Shown piece after piece: positions 27,626 to 37,278 of a DNA stretch of 64,000 nt. Positions within the stretch are counted from its first letter, which is position 1; each line of letters starts with the position of its first letter. A program made the translations under genes and the position numbers. The notes under the pieces are model-generated. The model was given only the letters and a program-made list of their open reading frames with translations. It was not told the DNA's origin and searched no databases. Source of the stretch: [Clostridium] fimetarium (GTDB lineage Bacteria; Bacillota; Clostridia; Lachnospirales; Lachnospiraceae); assembly GCF_900111235.1 (NCBI RefSeq), contig NZ_FOJI01000006.1:124001-188000 (forward strand). The letters run 5' to 3'.

Positions 27626-28735
27626 ATGTTAAGAGAAGATAAATTAAAAGCACTGGACGTAGCGATATCTAATATTGAAAAACAATTTGGTAAAGGTTCT
27701 ATAATGAAGTTAGGAGATCCTAATATTAATCTTAATGTTGAAACCGTTCCAACAGGCTCATTAAGTTTAGATATTGCTTTGGGTCTTGGTGGAATCCCAA
27801 GAGGAAGAGTCGTTGAAGTATATGGACCTGAGTCAAGTGGTAAAACAACAGTTGCATTACATATGGTTGCCGAAATTCAAAAACGTGGCGGAATTGCAGG
27901 ATTTATTGATGCAGAGCATGCTCTTGATCCCGTTTATGCTAAGAATATAGGCGTTGATATTGATAATTTATATATTTCACAGCCAGATAGTGGAGAGCAA
28001 GCTCTTGAAATCACTGAGACGATGGTACGTTCTGGCGCAATTGATATCGTAATTATTGATTCAGTCGCTGCACTTGTACCAAAGGCCGAAATCGATGGAG
28101 ATATGGGTGATTCACATATTGGTCTTCAAGCACGTCTTATGTCACAAGCCTTAAGGAAGCTAACACCAGTTGTAAGTAAAAATAACTGCGTAGTAATTTT
28201 TATTAATCAGCTTCGTGAAAAAGTTGGCGTTATGTTTGGTAGTCCAGAAACAACATCCGGAGGTAGAGCTCTTAAGTTCTATGCTTCCGTTAGACTTGAC
28301 GTTAGAAAAATCGAAACTTTAAAGATGAATGGTGAAGTAGTTGGTAATAGAACCAGAATTAAAGTTGTAAAAAACAAAATTGCGCCTCCATTTAAAGAAG
28401 CAGAATTTGATATTATGTTTGGACATGGGATTTCACAAGAAGGAGATATTCTTGATTTGGCTTCTAATGTTGGAATTGTTCAAAAGAGTGGAGCTTGGTT
28501 CGCTTATAATGACGGTAAAATTGGTCAGGGACGTGAGAACGGAAAAGCTTATCTGAAGGAGAATCCAGATATAATGCGTGAAATTGAAGCGAAAGTAAAG
28601 GCACATTATGGAATTAGTGAAGATGGAAAGATAAAACCGGCACCAGATAAAAATGCAAAAGATGCCACAGAAGCATCACCTGCTAAAGTAGCCGCAGAAA
28701 CACCACCTACTAAGAAAAAAGCTGCTGACAAATAG
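27626..28735 (+). CDS. recA: Recombinase RecA
   Basis: Cytoplasmic DNA strand-exchange ATPase of 369 aa, and co-protease for LexA. Walker A is [10 protein letters not shown], Walker B ends in [11 protein letters not shown], and the L1/L2 DNA-binding loops are [19 protein letters not shown] and the region around [18 protein letters not shown]. The C-terminus is lengthened by an Ala/Lys/Pro-rich tail. It has an AGGAGAGG site and two LexA boxes, so it is SOS-induced. A hairpin terminator follows at 28785. Confidence 0.98.
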   Translation: MLREDKLKALDVAISNIEKQFGKGSIMKLGDPNINLNVETVPTGSLSLDIALGLGGIPRGRVVEVYGPESSGKTTVALHMVAEIQKRGGIAGFIDAEHALDPVYAKNIGVDIDNLYISQPDSGEQALEITETMVRSGAIDIVIIDSVAALVPKAEIDGDMGDSHIGLQARLMSQALRKLTPVVSKNNCVVIFINQLREKVGVMFGSPETTSGGRALKFYASVRLDVRKIETLKMNGEVVGNRTRIKVVKNKIAPPFKEAEFDIMFGHGISQEGDILDLASNVGIVQKSGAWFAYNDGKIGQGRENGKAYLKENPDIMREIEAKVKAHYGISEDGKIKPAPDKNAKDATEASPAKVAAETPPTKKKAADK

Positions 28736-28784
28736 TTATTAGAAACATACGTTATAAGTCTTCTGAAATTGTCGCAAAAAGCTT

Positions 28785-28822
28785 GCTGTAGGTGAAGTAT
28801 AATATAATACTTCACCTACAGC
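28785..28822 (+). terminator. Intrinsic terminator after recA
   Basis: Perfect 16-bp stem GCTGTAGGTGAAGTAT / ATACTTCACCTACAGC with a 6-nt loop, followed by a short T-run. Confidence 0.85.
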
Positions 28823-28872
28823 ATTTTTAAAATTCATAATTAAGCAAAATCAAAGAAAGCAGAAAATATAAG

Positions 28873-29517
28873 ATGGATAATGATGAGATATATTTAGTTA
28901 CTGAAATAGTTGAGATTAATAAGAAAAAAAGAAGAATATATATTAATTATGATTCAGCATTTTCATTATATGTTGGTGAAGTTAGAAAGTACAAAATAAA
29001 AAAAGATTTGCCTATTGATAAGGAAATCTATGATGAGATTGTGAATGAAATCTTGCCTAAAAGAGCAAAACTTAGAGCAATGAATTTATTGAAGGATAGA
29101 GATCTTACAGAGCATTCGCTTAGAGGAAAGCTTAAAGAAGGATATTATCCGGAAGACTCTATTCGTATTGCAATTGAGTATGTTAAAAGTTATGGATATA
29201 TAGATGATAGAAGATATGCACAAAACTATGTTAACTTTAAAAGTGTCTCAAAAAGTAGGTATCAAATCAAAAATTTGCTTCTACAAAAAGGACTAGATAA
29301 AGATTTGATTTCCGAAGTTTGCGACGAATATTATGAAAATAGCGATAACAATGAAAACAGTGAAAGTAAGTTGATAGAAAAGCTCATTTCCAAGCGTAAA
29401 GTAGACATAATTAATATAACTAGAGAAGATAAATCAAAGCTTTTAGGTTATTTGACGAGACGAGGATTTCGAATTGACTTAATAAATGGTGTAATTAGTG
29501 AAATTGTTAATAAATGA
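28873..29517 (+). CDS. recX: Regulatory protein RecX
   Basis: Cytoplasmic modulator of RecA filaments, 214 aa. The RecX repeats are visible: RAMNLLKDRDLTEHSLRGKL, then YGYIDDRRYAQNYVN and SRYQIKNLLLQKGLD, made of tandem three-helix units. The N-terminal 60 residues form the extension typical of Firmicute RecX. It lies directly downstream of recA but behind a terminator, so read-through or its own promoter is needed. The ribosome site is weak. Confidence 0.9.
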   Translation: MDNDEIYLVTEIVEINKKKRRIYINYDSAFSLYVGEVRKYKIKKDLPIDKEIYDEIVNEILPKRAKLRAMNLLKDRDLTEHSLRGKLKEGYYPEDSIRIAIEYVKSYGYIDDRRYAQNYVNFKSVSKSRYQIKNLLLQKGLDKDLISEVCDEYYENSDNNENSESKLIEKLISKRKVDIINITREDKSKLLGYLTRRGFRIDLINGVISEIVNK

Positions 29518-29618
29518 AGCTGAATTAATACAGTCTTTGCTTGACATAATGTCCAAAAAAGTATAATATTTAACTATTGTATATTTGTACAATGAAAATT
29601 AAATAAGGAGGTGCTCCT

Positions 29619-31169
29619 GTGCTAATTATAATTATTATTTCTATAATTGTCACACTTGTTGTAGTCGCACCTATTACTTGGATTATATCAGGAACTATTC
29701 AAAAGAGGGTTAGTGATGCTAAAATTGGAAGTGCAACTGATAGAGCAAGGGATATAATAGACGATGCACTAAAAACTGCCGAAACGAAGAAGAGAGAAGC
29801 GCTTTTGGAAGCAAAGGAAGAGTCAATTAAGACTAAGAATGAGCTTGAGAAAGAAACACGAGAAAGACGTGCTGAAGTACAACGTTATGAAAAACGTATA
29901 CTTATTAAAGAAGAAACTCTTGATAGAAAAACGGAAACAGTTGAAAAACGTGATGCAAATATTACTAGGAAAGAAGAAGATCTTAGTAAGCAAAAACAAC
30001 AGGTTGAAGAACTTGAGCAAAAAAGGCAACAGGAACTAGAAAGAATTTCAGGATTAACCTCCGAACAGGCAAAAGAGTATCTTTTGAAAACTGTTGAAGA
30101 TGAAGTTAAACATGATACTGCTATAATGATTAAAACATTAGAAAGCAGAGCTAAAGAAGAAGCAGACAAGAAAGCAAAGGAATATGTTGTAACTGCAATA
30201 CAGAAATGTGCTGCAGATCATGTAGCAGAAACAACAATTTCAGTTGTTCAGCTTCCAAATGATGAGATGAAAGGCCGCATAATTGGTCGAGAAGGACGTA
30301 ATATTCGTACTTTAGAGACTTTGACAGGTGTTGAATTGATTATTGATGATACGCCAGAAGCAGTTGTGTTATCAGGTTTTGATCCTATTAGAAGAGAAGT
30401 TGCAAGAATCGCACTTGAAAAGCTTATTCTTGATGGACGTATTCATCCAGCAAGAATCGAAGAAATGGTCGAAAAAGCTCAAAAAGAAGTCGAAGTATTA
30501 ATACGAGAAGAAGGTGAAGCTGCAACCCTAGAGGTTGGCGTTCATGGAATACATCCAGAACTAGTTAGATTATTAGGAAAGATGAAGTTCAGAACAAGCT
30601 ACGGACAAAATGCGTTAAAGCATTCTATCGAAGTTGCTCAGCTCTCTGGATTATTAGCAGGGGAAATTGGTGTCGATATTAAAATGGCTAAAAGAGCTGG
30701 TTTATTACATGACATTGGTAAAGCTGTTGACCACGAAATGGAAGGCTCACATATTCAAATTGGTGTTGATTTATGTAGAAGATACAAAGAATCAGCCATT
30801 GTTATTAATGCGGTAGAATCACATCATGGTGACGTTGAACCTGAATCTTTAATCGCTTGTATTGTACAAGCAGCTGATACAATATCTGCTGCTAGACCCG
30901 GCGCAAGAAGGGAAACGTTAGAAACTTATACAAACAGACTAAAACAATTAGAAGATATTGCCAACTCTTTCAAAGGGGTTGAAAAGTCATTTGCCATTCA
31001 GGCGGGTAGAGAAGTTCGTATTTTAGTAGTTCCAGAAGTTGTTAGCGATACAGATATGATACTTTTAGCTAGAGATATTTCAAAGCAGGTTGAATCTGAA
31101 CTTGAATATCCTGGACAGATTAAAGTGAATGTTATTCGTGAATCAAGAGCAATTGATTACGCTAAGTAA
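29619..31169 (+). CDS. rny: Ribonuclease Y
   Basis: Membrane-anchored endoribonuclease of 516 aa that starts mRNA decay in Firmicutes. One N-terminal membrane helix (about 2-24) is followed by a long charged coiled coil (about 30-200), a KH domain with [17 protein letters not shown], and an HD domain with catalytic [12 protein letters not shown]. The start is GTG, supported by a very strong AAGGAGGTG site. Full length. It is the last recognized core gene before the accessory region. Confidence 0.97.
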   Translation: MLIIIIISIIVTLVVVAPITWIISGTIQKRVSDAKIGSATDRARDIIDDALKTAETKKREALLEAKEESIKTKNELEKETRERRAEVQRYEKRILIKEETLDRKTETVEKRDANITRKEEDLSKQKQQVEELEQKRQQELERISGLTSEQAKEYLLKTVEDEVKHDTAIMIKTLESRAKEEADKKAKEYVVTAIQKCAADHVAETTISVVQLPNDEMKGRIIGREGRNIRTLETLTGVELIIDDTPEAVVLSGFDPIRREVARIALEKLILDGRIHPARIEEMVEKAQKEVEVLIREEGEAATLEVGVHGIHPELVRLLGKMKFRTSYGQNALKHSIEVAQLSGLLAGEIGVDIKMAKRAGLLHDIGKAVDHEMEGSHIQIGVDLCRRYKESAIVINAVESHHGDVEPESLIACIVQAADTISAARPGARRETLETYTNRLKQLEDIANSFKGVEKSFAIQAGREVRILVVPEVVSDTDMILLARDISKQVESELEYPGQIKVNVIRESRAIDYAK

Positions 31170-31190
31170 CTAAAAAAGCGAAATTAACAG

Positions 31191-31236
31191 ATAGCCAAAC
31201 CCTTATAAACAGTGATGTTTTGTTGGGTTTGGCTAT
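31191..31236 (+). terminator. Intrinsic terminator after rny
   Basis: Perfect 12-bp stem ATAGCCAAACCC / GGGTTTGGCTAT with a 22-nt loop, followed by a T-run. Confidence 0.85.
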
Positions 31237-31267
31237 TTTTTTGCAATTAAGGCATATCGTAACTTAT

Positions 31268-31546
31268 CGTAAATTGGTGTAAATTATTAATATTTTGGCG
31301 TAAATAATGGCGTAAACTAAATTAACTAATGGCGTAAAAATGAGAAAAACTTAATGTGATATAAACACTAAAATAAGAGCATTATTTGATTGTAGAAATA
31401 CAGCTAATTAGTGTTCTTATTTTAATGCTTAAATACAGAGGCATATCAATTAGATGACATCATATAAATCACTTCATATTGTAGACACAAAAACTAATAC
31501 CTATATAGAATAATAGAGGCTCACAAAGGCTCACAAAGGCTCACAA
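31268..31546. repeat. Short direct repeats at the left edge of the accessory region
   Basis: Two groups of direct repeats lie in the 544-nt gap after rny. GGCGTAAA occurs exactly at 31297, 31309 and 31331, with the variant GGTGTAAA at 31276. AGGCTCACAA occurs three times in tandem at 31517-31546, followed by the partial unit AGGCTTG. Repeats of this kind are found as recombinase arm sites or protein-binding iterons; which applies here cannot be decided. I see no gene in 31243-31713. Confidence 0.7.
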
Positions 31547-31713
31547 AGGCTTGTAGAGTGTTACTTTAACCGTATAATTCTATAATATATATGAAATTGC
31601 AATATACTAGTAATCGAAACTTAAGATTATACAATTATTATTGGTAGAATATGTCTTTACATCTTATACTATTGGATGTACTATTATCTTATAAAAATCA
31701 AGGGGGATAAAAA

Positions 31714-32028
31714 TTGGCTGATTATGGTATTTGTGAAGTTCATTATAATGATGATCATTCGAAAATTGAAGAGGTACATGCATTCGAAATTATAGAGAAT
31801 GATGCTGGTGAAAAACATACTGATGGTATTAAACACACTTTTTCAAAAGAAAGCATTATCTTAAGAATTGATTGTGGTGATAAGGTTACTACACTAATCA
31901 AAAATGATAAAGGTGAGTGGGACAGAGGTTCAAAGGTTATAGTTTATACAGAGGATAAAGGAAAATTTATAAGAACAAAAAATAACACTAAAAAAGTGGA
32001 CAATTTAGGGGAATTACCTGAATACTAG
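31714..32028 (+). CDS. DUF3892-like small protein
   Basis: Predicted cytoplasmic protein of 104 aa, resembling the DUF3892 family (short beta-rich proteins of unknown function; membership judged by eye). The start is TTG, supported by a strong AAGGGGG site 8 nt away. No membrane segment and no catalytic motif. It is the first gene of the accessory region and stands alone on its transcript. Confidence 0.55.
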   Translation: MADYGICEVHYNDDHSKIEEVHAFEIIENDAGEKHTDGIKHTFSKESIILRIDCGDKVTTLIKNDKGEWDRGSKVIVYTEDKGKFIRTKNNTKKVDNLGELPEY

Positions 32029-32126
32029 AAACGATATTACACGACTTCAAAGTCAAATCGTATTACTTCTTGTGATATTTTTCATTAGATATATAATGTT
32101 GGAAAACAATTATAGGGGGGATAAAA

Positions 32127-32399
32127 ATGAGTGTAAAAGTAAATAAGAAAATGAATAATATAACATCTAATTATAGTTATTACATAAGTGAAATTGATCA
32201 CATAATGCATAATCTTGAAAAAGGTCGTACTTATGAAAAAACAGGATGTCGACAAGATGGCTATTTAGCGACAAATATTAGTAAATTACGTAAAGAAATT
32301 AATGAGATGATGTATTATATACAAAAAGATGAATTAGGAATTGAGGAACCAAGCAAAAAAGTATTACGAACATATGAAGAAAGAGAAAACAAGGAATAA
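32127..32399 (+). CDS. Small hypothetical protein
   Basis: Unrecognized 90-aa hydrophilic, mostly helical protein with a strong AGGGGGG site before its ATG. A short hairpin with T-run (near 32412-32442, GCACTTGCAGCAAGCAGGTG) follows, which could end the transcript. No motif seen. Confidence 0.55.
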   Translation: MSVKVNKKMNNITSNYSYYISEIDHIMHNLEKGRTYEKTGCRQDGYLATNISKLRKEINEMMYYIQKDELGIEEPSKKVLRTYEERENKE

Positions 32400-32554
32400 A
32401 ATGATTTATTTTTAAGGCACTTGCAGCAAGCAGGTGTCTTTTTAATGTATTTTCTAAGTTATCAAAAATTATTCAAATTACCATATTGGGTTTACTTCTT
32501 GTCCATTAAGATGTAAAATTATTTGATGAGTGTTTATGAAAATGAGGTTAGAGA

Positions 32555-33295
32555 ATGAAAGATAAAGAAATTTTGTTATATGGCAATAAATATGCTGGAT
32601 TAAGTAAATCTATGGTAGAAAGTTTTTTGCTATTATCAAAATCTATCGTACCATTAGCTGAAGGGGCTGGTAATTTTGTAAATAATTATATTAAATTATC
32701 AGAGAATCTTAGTAAATATATAACTGATCTTTATGTAAAGTTTGACTCTTCTGAATATCGTAAGATGTTAGAAAATATTGGGAAATTAGCAATATATAAT
32801 AATTACAACGATAGTATATTTTCGCCCAGTATCACTACTGAAAACATTATAAATGTTTTAGATTCGTTAAATATTAATAAGAATGAGAACGGATATATTA
32901 CTAAAGATAGTGATGAAATTAGTTTTGATGAAATCAGTGAATTCACAGATGATATAAACACTGTTGTAAAAAGTAAGTTCATTACAAAAGATTATATGGA
33001 ATGTGCAGAAAAATGGGGAATGAAGCATCCTATATTAGTAACAATTATAGGTATTGTGATAGCATTTTTATTAAATTGTATGACCTCAAAATCTGCCATC
33101 ACCATAAACAACACGAATATTTATGTCAATCCTACAAGTCATTCTCAAAAGATATATGTCATTCCACAAAATACTAAAATTGTAATTGATAATGAAGGTA
33201 CTAGATATTTTTATAAAATACTATATACTGATGTTGAAAATGATAGGGATATTGATGGTTATGTTGCTATCAAAAATATTAGAATAGATAAATAA
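32555..33295 (+). CDS. Membrane protein with SH3-like C-terminus, function unknown
   Basis: Unrecognized protein of 246 aa. Residues 1-170 are helical and hydrophilic, a single membrane helix lies at about 173-192 (HPILVTIIGIVIAFLLNCM), and the last 50 residues look like a bacterial SH3 domain (IYVNPTSHSQKIYVIPQNT, then YKILY and GYVAIKNI). With a long cytoplasmic part and short outer SH3-like tail, an envelope-sensing role is possible but unproven. The ribosome site is GAGG before the ATG. Confidence 0.55.
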   Translation: MKDKEILLYGNKYAGLSKSMVESFLLLSKSIVPLAEGAGNFVNNYIKLSENLSKYITDLYVKFDSSEYRKMLENIGKLAIYNNYNDSIFSPSITTENIINVLDSLNINKNENGYITKDSDEISFDEISEFTDDINTVVKSKFITKDYMECAEKWGMKHPILVTIIGIVIAFLLNCMTSKSAITINNTNIYVNPTSHSQKIYVIPQNTKIVIDNEGTRYFYKILYTDVENDRDIDGYVAIKNIRIDK

Positions 33296-33414
33296 TAGGA
33301 CAAAATGTATATTTAATACATAAAATGAAGGATGAAAGTGAAAAAACATACTAGAATTGCAATTTCATATATTGCGTAATTTGAAAGATTTTCATAAGAG
33401 GGGAGTAAAATTAT

Positions 33415-33510
33415 ATGGTAATAACATGTTGTCCTGAATATGGACGAGAAGGAGTAAGTGATTCTGAGAAAGTATATTATTTTAATGGAGGTTCTTCATG
33501 GATAGTATAG
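33415..33510 (+). pseudogene. Decayed zinc-ribbon N-terminus (31 codons)
   Basis: A short frame with an excellent AGAGGGGAG site begins MVITCCPEYGREGVSDSEK, which closely follows the N-terminal zinc ribbon pattern of the genes at 46-48 kb (CxxC, GKVSDKA, CPHCG). The first CxxC is altered and the second is missing; the frame then runs into the next gene by 13 nt. It looks like the remnant of another member of that zinc-ribbon family. Confidence 0.45.
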
Positions 33511-33827
33511 GCTTAGTGATTTCAATAATTTCAATTTCAATTGTGGCTTTTTCTTTCGCATGGCAATGGAAAATAAAAAATACAGAAAAATTGAAATATA
33601 GTATTTTCTCTTATATATTTGAATTTTATGCACCCTGTTATATGATTGATAAATTACCTACTACAGCTGATGTGATAAATCATATTTTAAAATTTAAAAG
33701 TCATAAGAACATTATGAAAGTAAAATATTTATTAATTGAATTAAATCATGAAAAAAAGATATTAGCTACTACTGATATGGATAGATCATTTGAAAGAATA
33801 TGTTGGAGACCAAGTATAATATTATGA
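33498..33827 (+). CDS. Small single-pass membrane protein, function unknown
   Basis: Unrecognized 109-aa protein with an N-terminal membrane helix (about 4-23) and a basic cytoplasmic remainder. It has a GGAGG site and overlaps the zinc-ribbon remnant. It is followed after 25 nt by the HEPN-type gene and may be co-transcribed with it. Confidence 0.5.
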   Translation: MDSIGLVISIISISIVAFSFAWQWKIKNTEKLKYSIFSYIFEFYAPCYMIDKLPTTADVINHILKFKSHKNIMKVKYLLIELNHEKKILATTDMDRSFERICWRPSIIL

Positions 33828-33852
33828 TGATTATTCACAGGAGGTAAATAGG

Positions 33853-34683
33853 ATGGAATATAAGTTCCCTGATTTTAGTGAAAGTATTAGAAATTGTGTT
33901 GATCAAGGTCATAAAGTTTTAGAGGAATTAGCTCGGACGATATCAGAAATAAAATTACCCATAATTGATATTAGCGTTTCAGAGGAAACTAGTATTGGAA
34001 TTCAATACCTTATGATTGCGAGAAAATATAAATGGCCAATTTTTATGGAAAGGAACTTAGAATTTCAAAAAAAAATAATTGCTGCAGAAAAAGAAAAGGA
34101 TGACATAGAAAAGATTATATATGAACATTTTGATGATAATTGTATAAATGAAATGTTTAATGCTTGGAAATTTTCGAAATGTGTAAACAAATTTAGAATG
34201 TCTATATTTGAAGAAAGTAAAGAATTATATTTTAATAAAAAATATTATGCAACTACATCAATAATGATGTGCCAATTATACGGTGTAATCATCGATATTA
34301 ATTCCTTTGCGAAGGATAATGGAATAGTGATTTCTGAAGATGATAAAAAATTTATTGCTTTACAATGTGATATTAAACCAGAAAATATTAATTCAGAAAA
34401 AGGTAAATTACATCAAGTAGCATTTATTCCAGATACGGGGAATTTACTTTGGGAAGCAATAACAGAATATTTCCGTAAAATCATCTTGTCATCAACAGAA
34501 AGTAAAGAAATATGGAATCATCAGCCGATTAGAAATAAAATTTGCCATGGAGATCAATTGAACTTTGGAACTAAAGAACATGCACTTAAATCAATACTTG
34601 GGATTAATTTGTTAATACAATTAGGAGAGGCTGTAGAGTATACAATTGAAAATAATAACGATAAAGAGGTACATATAATATAA
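33853..34683 (+). CDS. HEPN-type domain protein (possible abortive-infection protein)
   Basis: Predicted cytoplasmic protein of 276 aa. The C-terminal region contains RNKICHGDQLNFGTKEHAL, an R-x4-H arrangement followed by HG, which is the catalytic signature of HEPN ribonucleases and is common in phage-resistance proteins. The preceding region is all-helical with FNKKYYATTSIMMCQLYG, also seen in such proteins. No antitoxin partner is obvious beside it; the small membrane protein upstream is the only close neighbour. HEPN proteins cleave RNA when activated; activity here is inferred from the motif only. AGGAGG site before the ATG. Confidence 0.6.
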   Translation: MEYKFPDFSESIRNCVDQGHKVLEELARTISEIKLPIIDISVSEETSIGIQYLMIARKYKWPIFMERNLEFQKKIIAAEKEKDDIEKIIYEHFDDNCINEMFNAWKFSKCVNKFRMSIFEESKELYFNKKYYATTSIMMCQLYGVIIDINSFAKDNGIVISEDDKKFIALQCDIKPENINSEKGKLHQVAFIPDTGNLLWEAITEYFRKIILSSTESKEIWNHQPIRNKICHGDQLNFGTKEHALKSILGINLLIQLGEAVEYTIENNNDKEVHII

Positions 34684-34955
34684 ATTCTAAATATATTAGC
34701 ATTTATATATTGTATTGAGTTGGTGCGATTATTTCATTTTTAAGAGTAATAAACAACAATATAAATCAAGAAAAATAAATCACTAATCAAGAAACTTTCA
34801 GCAATGTAGGTGGCTTTTTTATATTCAAAAAATAGTAAAAAGGCACAGGTACGAATTATATTTGCTACCCAGTACGCGGTTTATAAAAGGAATAGGATTA
34901 AATTATTACCCTGCTTAAATGCGGGAGTATACATGAGGTTTGAAAATAATTTTAT

Positions 34956-35004
34956 AAGTATCAATAAAGGCTCCTATCTGTACAAGGAGCTTTTATTGAT
35001 ACTT
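34956..35004. terminator. Strong inverted repeat upstream of ku
   Basis: Arms of 20 nt, AAGTATCAATAAAGGCTCCT and its complement with one G-T wobble, surround a 9-nt loop, 120 nt before the ku start. It has terminator-like TTTT only inside the arm, so it may be a terminator for an upstream transcript or an operator. The rest of 34684-35126 is AT-rich; a 108-codon frame there has no ribosome site and I do not call it. Confidence 0.5.
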
Positions 35005-35126
35005 CATCGATTACCAATTATGTGTTCGGGTGGTTTTAGATTATGTATATTAAGATATACAAATAGTTTCCTTATAAATTATTTTTTATTACACATAATA
35101 AGAAAAATACTTATGGAGGTAACAAT

Positions 35127-35933
35127 ATGGCAGTAGCACACAAAGGCTCAATATCTATGGGATTAGTATTGATTCCGATTGGAATGTATAAAACAACGAC
35201 AGATAATGATATACACTTTAATCAATTAGATAAAGAAAGTAAGGCTCGGATTAAATATAAGAAGTACTGTAGTCACTGTAATAAAGAGGTTACGACAAGT
35301 GATATAATAAAAGGTTATGAATATGAAAAAGATAAATATGTTATTATGACTGATGACGAACTAGAGAAAATCAAAACAAAAAGGGACAAATCAATTCACA
35401 TCATTCAGTTTGCTAAAATGATTGAAATAGATCCTATATTTTACGAAAATGATTATTATGGATTACCTGATGTAGGGGCAGAAAAAGCCTTTGAATTATT
35501 ACGACAATCATTGTTAAGTCAAAAGAAAGTAGCTATTGCTAAAACAGTTATTGGTACCAGGGAAAATCTTATAGTATTATACCCAACAGATGAAGGAATT
35601 ATTGTTAAGACATTATTTTATCAAGATGAGATTGTAGAGATTCCTAAAAAAATTCCAAAGATGAAGTTAGATAAGAATGAATTAGATATGGCAAAGATGT
35701 TAATAGAAAATATGACTAAGCCATTTGATGCAGCTGAATTTAAGGATGAGTATCAAACCCGATTACGCGAGGCAATTATGACAAAAATTCAAGGTAAAGA
35801 AATTATTAGTGTGGATAATGGAGAACAAAATAATGTTATTGACCTTATGGAGGCATTACAGCGCAGTCTCGAATTAACAAATAGTCCAAATGCAAAAACT
35901 AAAACAGTGAAGAATAAGAAGAGTACTGCATGA
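35127..35933 (+). CDS. ku: Ku protein (non-homologous end joining)
   Basis: DNA-end-binding protein of 268 aa that forms a homodimeric ring on broken ends and recruits the ligase. The bacterial Ku core is clear: KGSISMGLVLIPIGMYKTT, FNQLDKES, RIKYKKYCSHCNKEV, then DPIFYENDYYGLPD and a helical C-terminus rich in lysine. GGAGG precedes the ATG. The ligase gene starts on its last bases (ATGA), so the two are translationally coupled. It is a minimal NHEJ pair on accessory DNA. Confidence 0.93.
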   Translation: MAVAHKGSISMGLVLIPIGMYKTTTDNDIHFNQLDKESKARIKYKKYCSHCNKEVTTSDIIKGYEYEKDKYVIMTDDELEKIKTKRDKSIHIIQFAKMIEIDPIFYENDYYGLPDVGAEKAFELLRQSLLSQKKVAIAKTVIGTRENLIVLYPTDEGIIVKTLFYQDEIVEIPKKIPKMKLDKNELDMAKMLIENMTKPFDAAEFKDEYQTRLREAIMTKIQGKEIISVDNGEQNNVIDLMEALQRSLELTNSPNAKTKTVKNKKSTA

Positions 35934-36856
35934 TAGATCTTTTTGAAGAAAAAGCAATTAAACCAATGCTAATAAAAGATATGATGAATCCATTTAATTC
36001 AAATGATTGGATTTATGAATTAAAACTGGATGGGATTAGATGTATTGCATACCTTGATGATTTTGAAACGGATTTAAGAAATAAACGAAATATGAAATTA
36101 CTCCCTAGATTTCCGGAGCTGCAATTAATTAATAATCAAATAAAAAACAAATGTATTTTAGACGGTGAGCTAATAGTACTTAAAAATGGGGTTCCAGATT
36201 TTTACGAATTGCAAAGACGTACTTTGCTGACTGATACATTTAAAATTCAACTGGAAAATAATAAATATCCTGCTTCTTTTGTTGCTTATGACATTATTTA
36301 TTATAATAACAAGACGATAACAGACCTTTCATTAATAGAAAGAAAAAAGATATTGCAAGATGTATTAGTGGAAAATAAAGATATTGCAATTTCAAGGTTT
36401 ATACAGGAGAAAGGAATTGAATTATTTAATATTGCAGACCAGAATCAACTAGAAGGGGTAGTTGCCAAAAGAAAAGACTCTAAATACTATTTTGATAAGC
36501 GTACCAATGATTGGGTGAAATTCAAAAGGATGGCAGATGAAGATTTTGTTATTTGCGGATATAATAAAGAGAAAAATACATTGACATTAGGACAGTTTAA
36601 AGGTGATGTGTTAATTTATAAAGGAAATGTATCATTTGGTGTAAAGCAAGATTTCTTAAGAATATATAATTGTAAAATAACAAATGATTCACCATTTAAT
36701 TTAACCCCTTCTAGTAATGATGATGTAACATGGCTAGAGCCAACATTAGTATGTGTGGTTGAATATATGCCAAATACAAAAGATTCATTAAGACAACCTG
36801 TATTTAAAGCTATTAGAGATGATGTGATACCTAAAGAATGTCAGGTAAAACCATAG
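35930..36856 (+). CDS. ATP-dependent DNA ligase (LigD ligase-domain type)
   Basis: ATP-dependent DNA ligase of 308 aa, partner of Ku. The adenylated lysine is K32 in ELKLDGIRC (motif I KxDGxR). Motif III FVAYDIIYYN, motif IV EGVVAK and motif V DWVKFK are visible, and an OB domain ends the protein. It has only the nucleotidyltransferase plus OB parts: the polymerase and phosphoesterase domains of full-size LigD are absent, and no gene for them is adjacent. Confidence 0.92.
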   Translation: MIDLFEEKAIKPMLIKDMMNPFNSNDWIYELKLDGIRCIAYLDDFETDLRNKRNMKLLPRFPELQLINNQIKNKCILDGELIVLKNGVPDFYELQRRTLLTDTFKIQLENNKYPASFVAYDIIYYNNKTITDLSLIERKKILQDVLVENKDIAISRFIQEKGIELFNIADQNQLEGVVAKRKDSKYYFDKRTNDWVKFKRMADEDFVICGYNKEKNTLTLGQFKGDVLIYKGNVSFGVKQDFLRIYNCKITNDSPFNLTPSSNDDVTWLEPTLVCVVEYMPNTKDSLRQPVFKAIRDDVIPKECQVKP

Positions 36857-37097
36857 TATGAGTTATGTGGACCTCACGCATAACATCAACAAGCTTACGT
36901 AGTGCTAGAGATCGCTGACATGATAGGTAAGACATAGTCCTGTAATGTGTGCACTGTTCTTCCTAAATTTCTCATAGTTCTTTCTGTTTTGAAATTAATA
37001 TGGCTAATTTGAAATGCTTTAGACTATAGGCATAAACTAATACCTAGATCAAATAAAAACTGCTTACAGAGCTCTTGAGAGGGCTACTTTATTTCTA

Positions 37098-37135
37098 TAG
37101 TTCTGTATATTACAGATTTGTAATATACAGAGCTA
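37098..37135. repeat. Inverted repeat in the gap after the ligase gene
   Basis: A 17-bp near-perfect stem TAGTTCTGTATATTACA / TGTAATATACAGAGCTA with a 4-nt loop. The surrounding gap (36857-37278) holds no gene that I can support. The repeat lies between the ligase and the excisionase-like gene and may be a terminator without a long T-run or a recombination-related site. Confidence 0.6.
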
Positions 37136-37278
37136 TTTGAAGGAATTAGCATGAATTTAAAATTGAAAAGGTGAAATAAATAATTAGCATAGTAAAATAT
37201 TTTAGTCTGTAAGGGGGCATCTCAATTTGAGGTGCTCTTTCTTACTTTTTTATAATGAATATATGAAAAGTGAAAATC

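Noticed and set aside
31517-31546. Possible CRISPR array from the AGGCTCACAA repeats
   Set aside because: The 10-nt units are directly adjacent with no spacers, and no cas genes are present.
34810-35136. 108-codon open frame upstream of ku
   Set aside because: It has no ribosome site, starts with a non-ATG codon, contains the strong inverted repeat at 34956, and gives a low-complexity hydrophobic product. Judged to be non-coding.
36857-37278. Possible remnant of an integrase C-terminus after the ligase gene
   Set aside because: Short reading frames there showed no convincing R-H-R-Y recombinase motif, and all are interrupted by stops.
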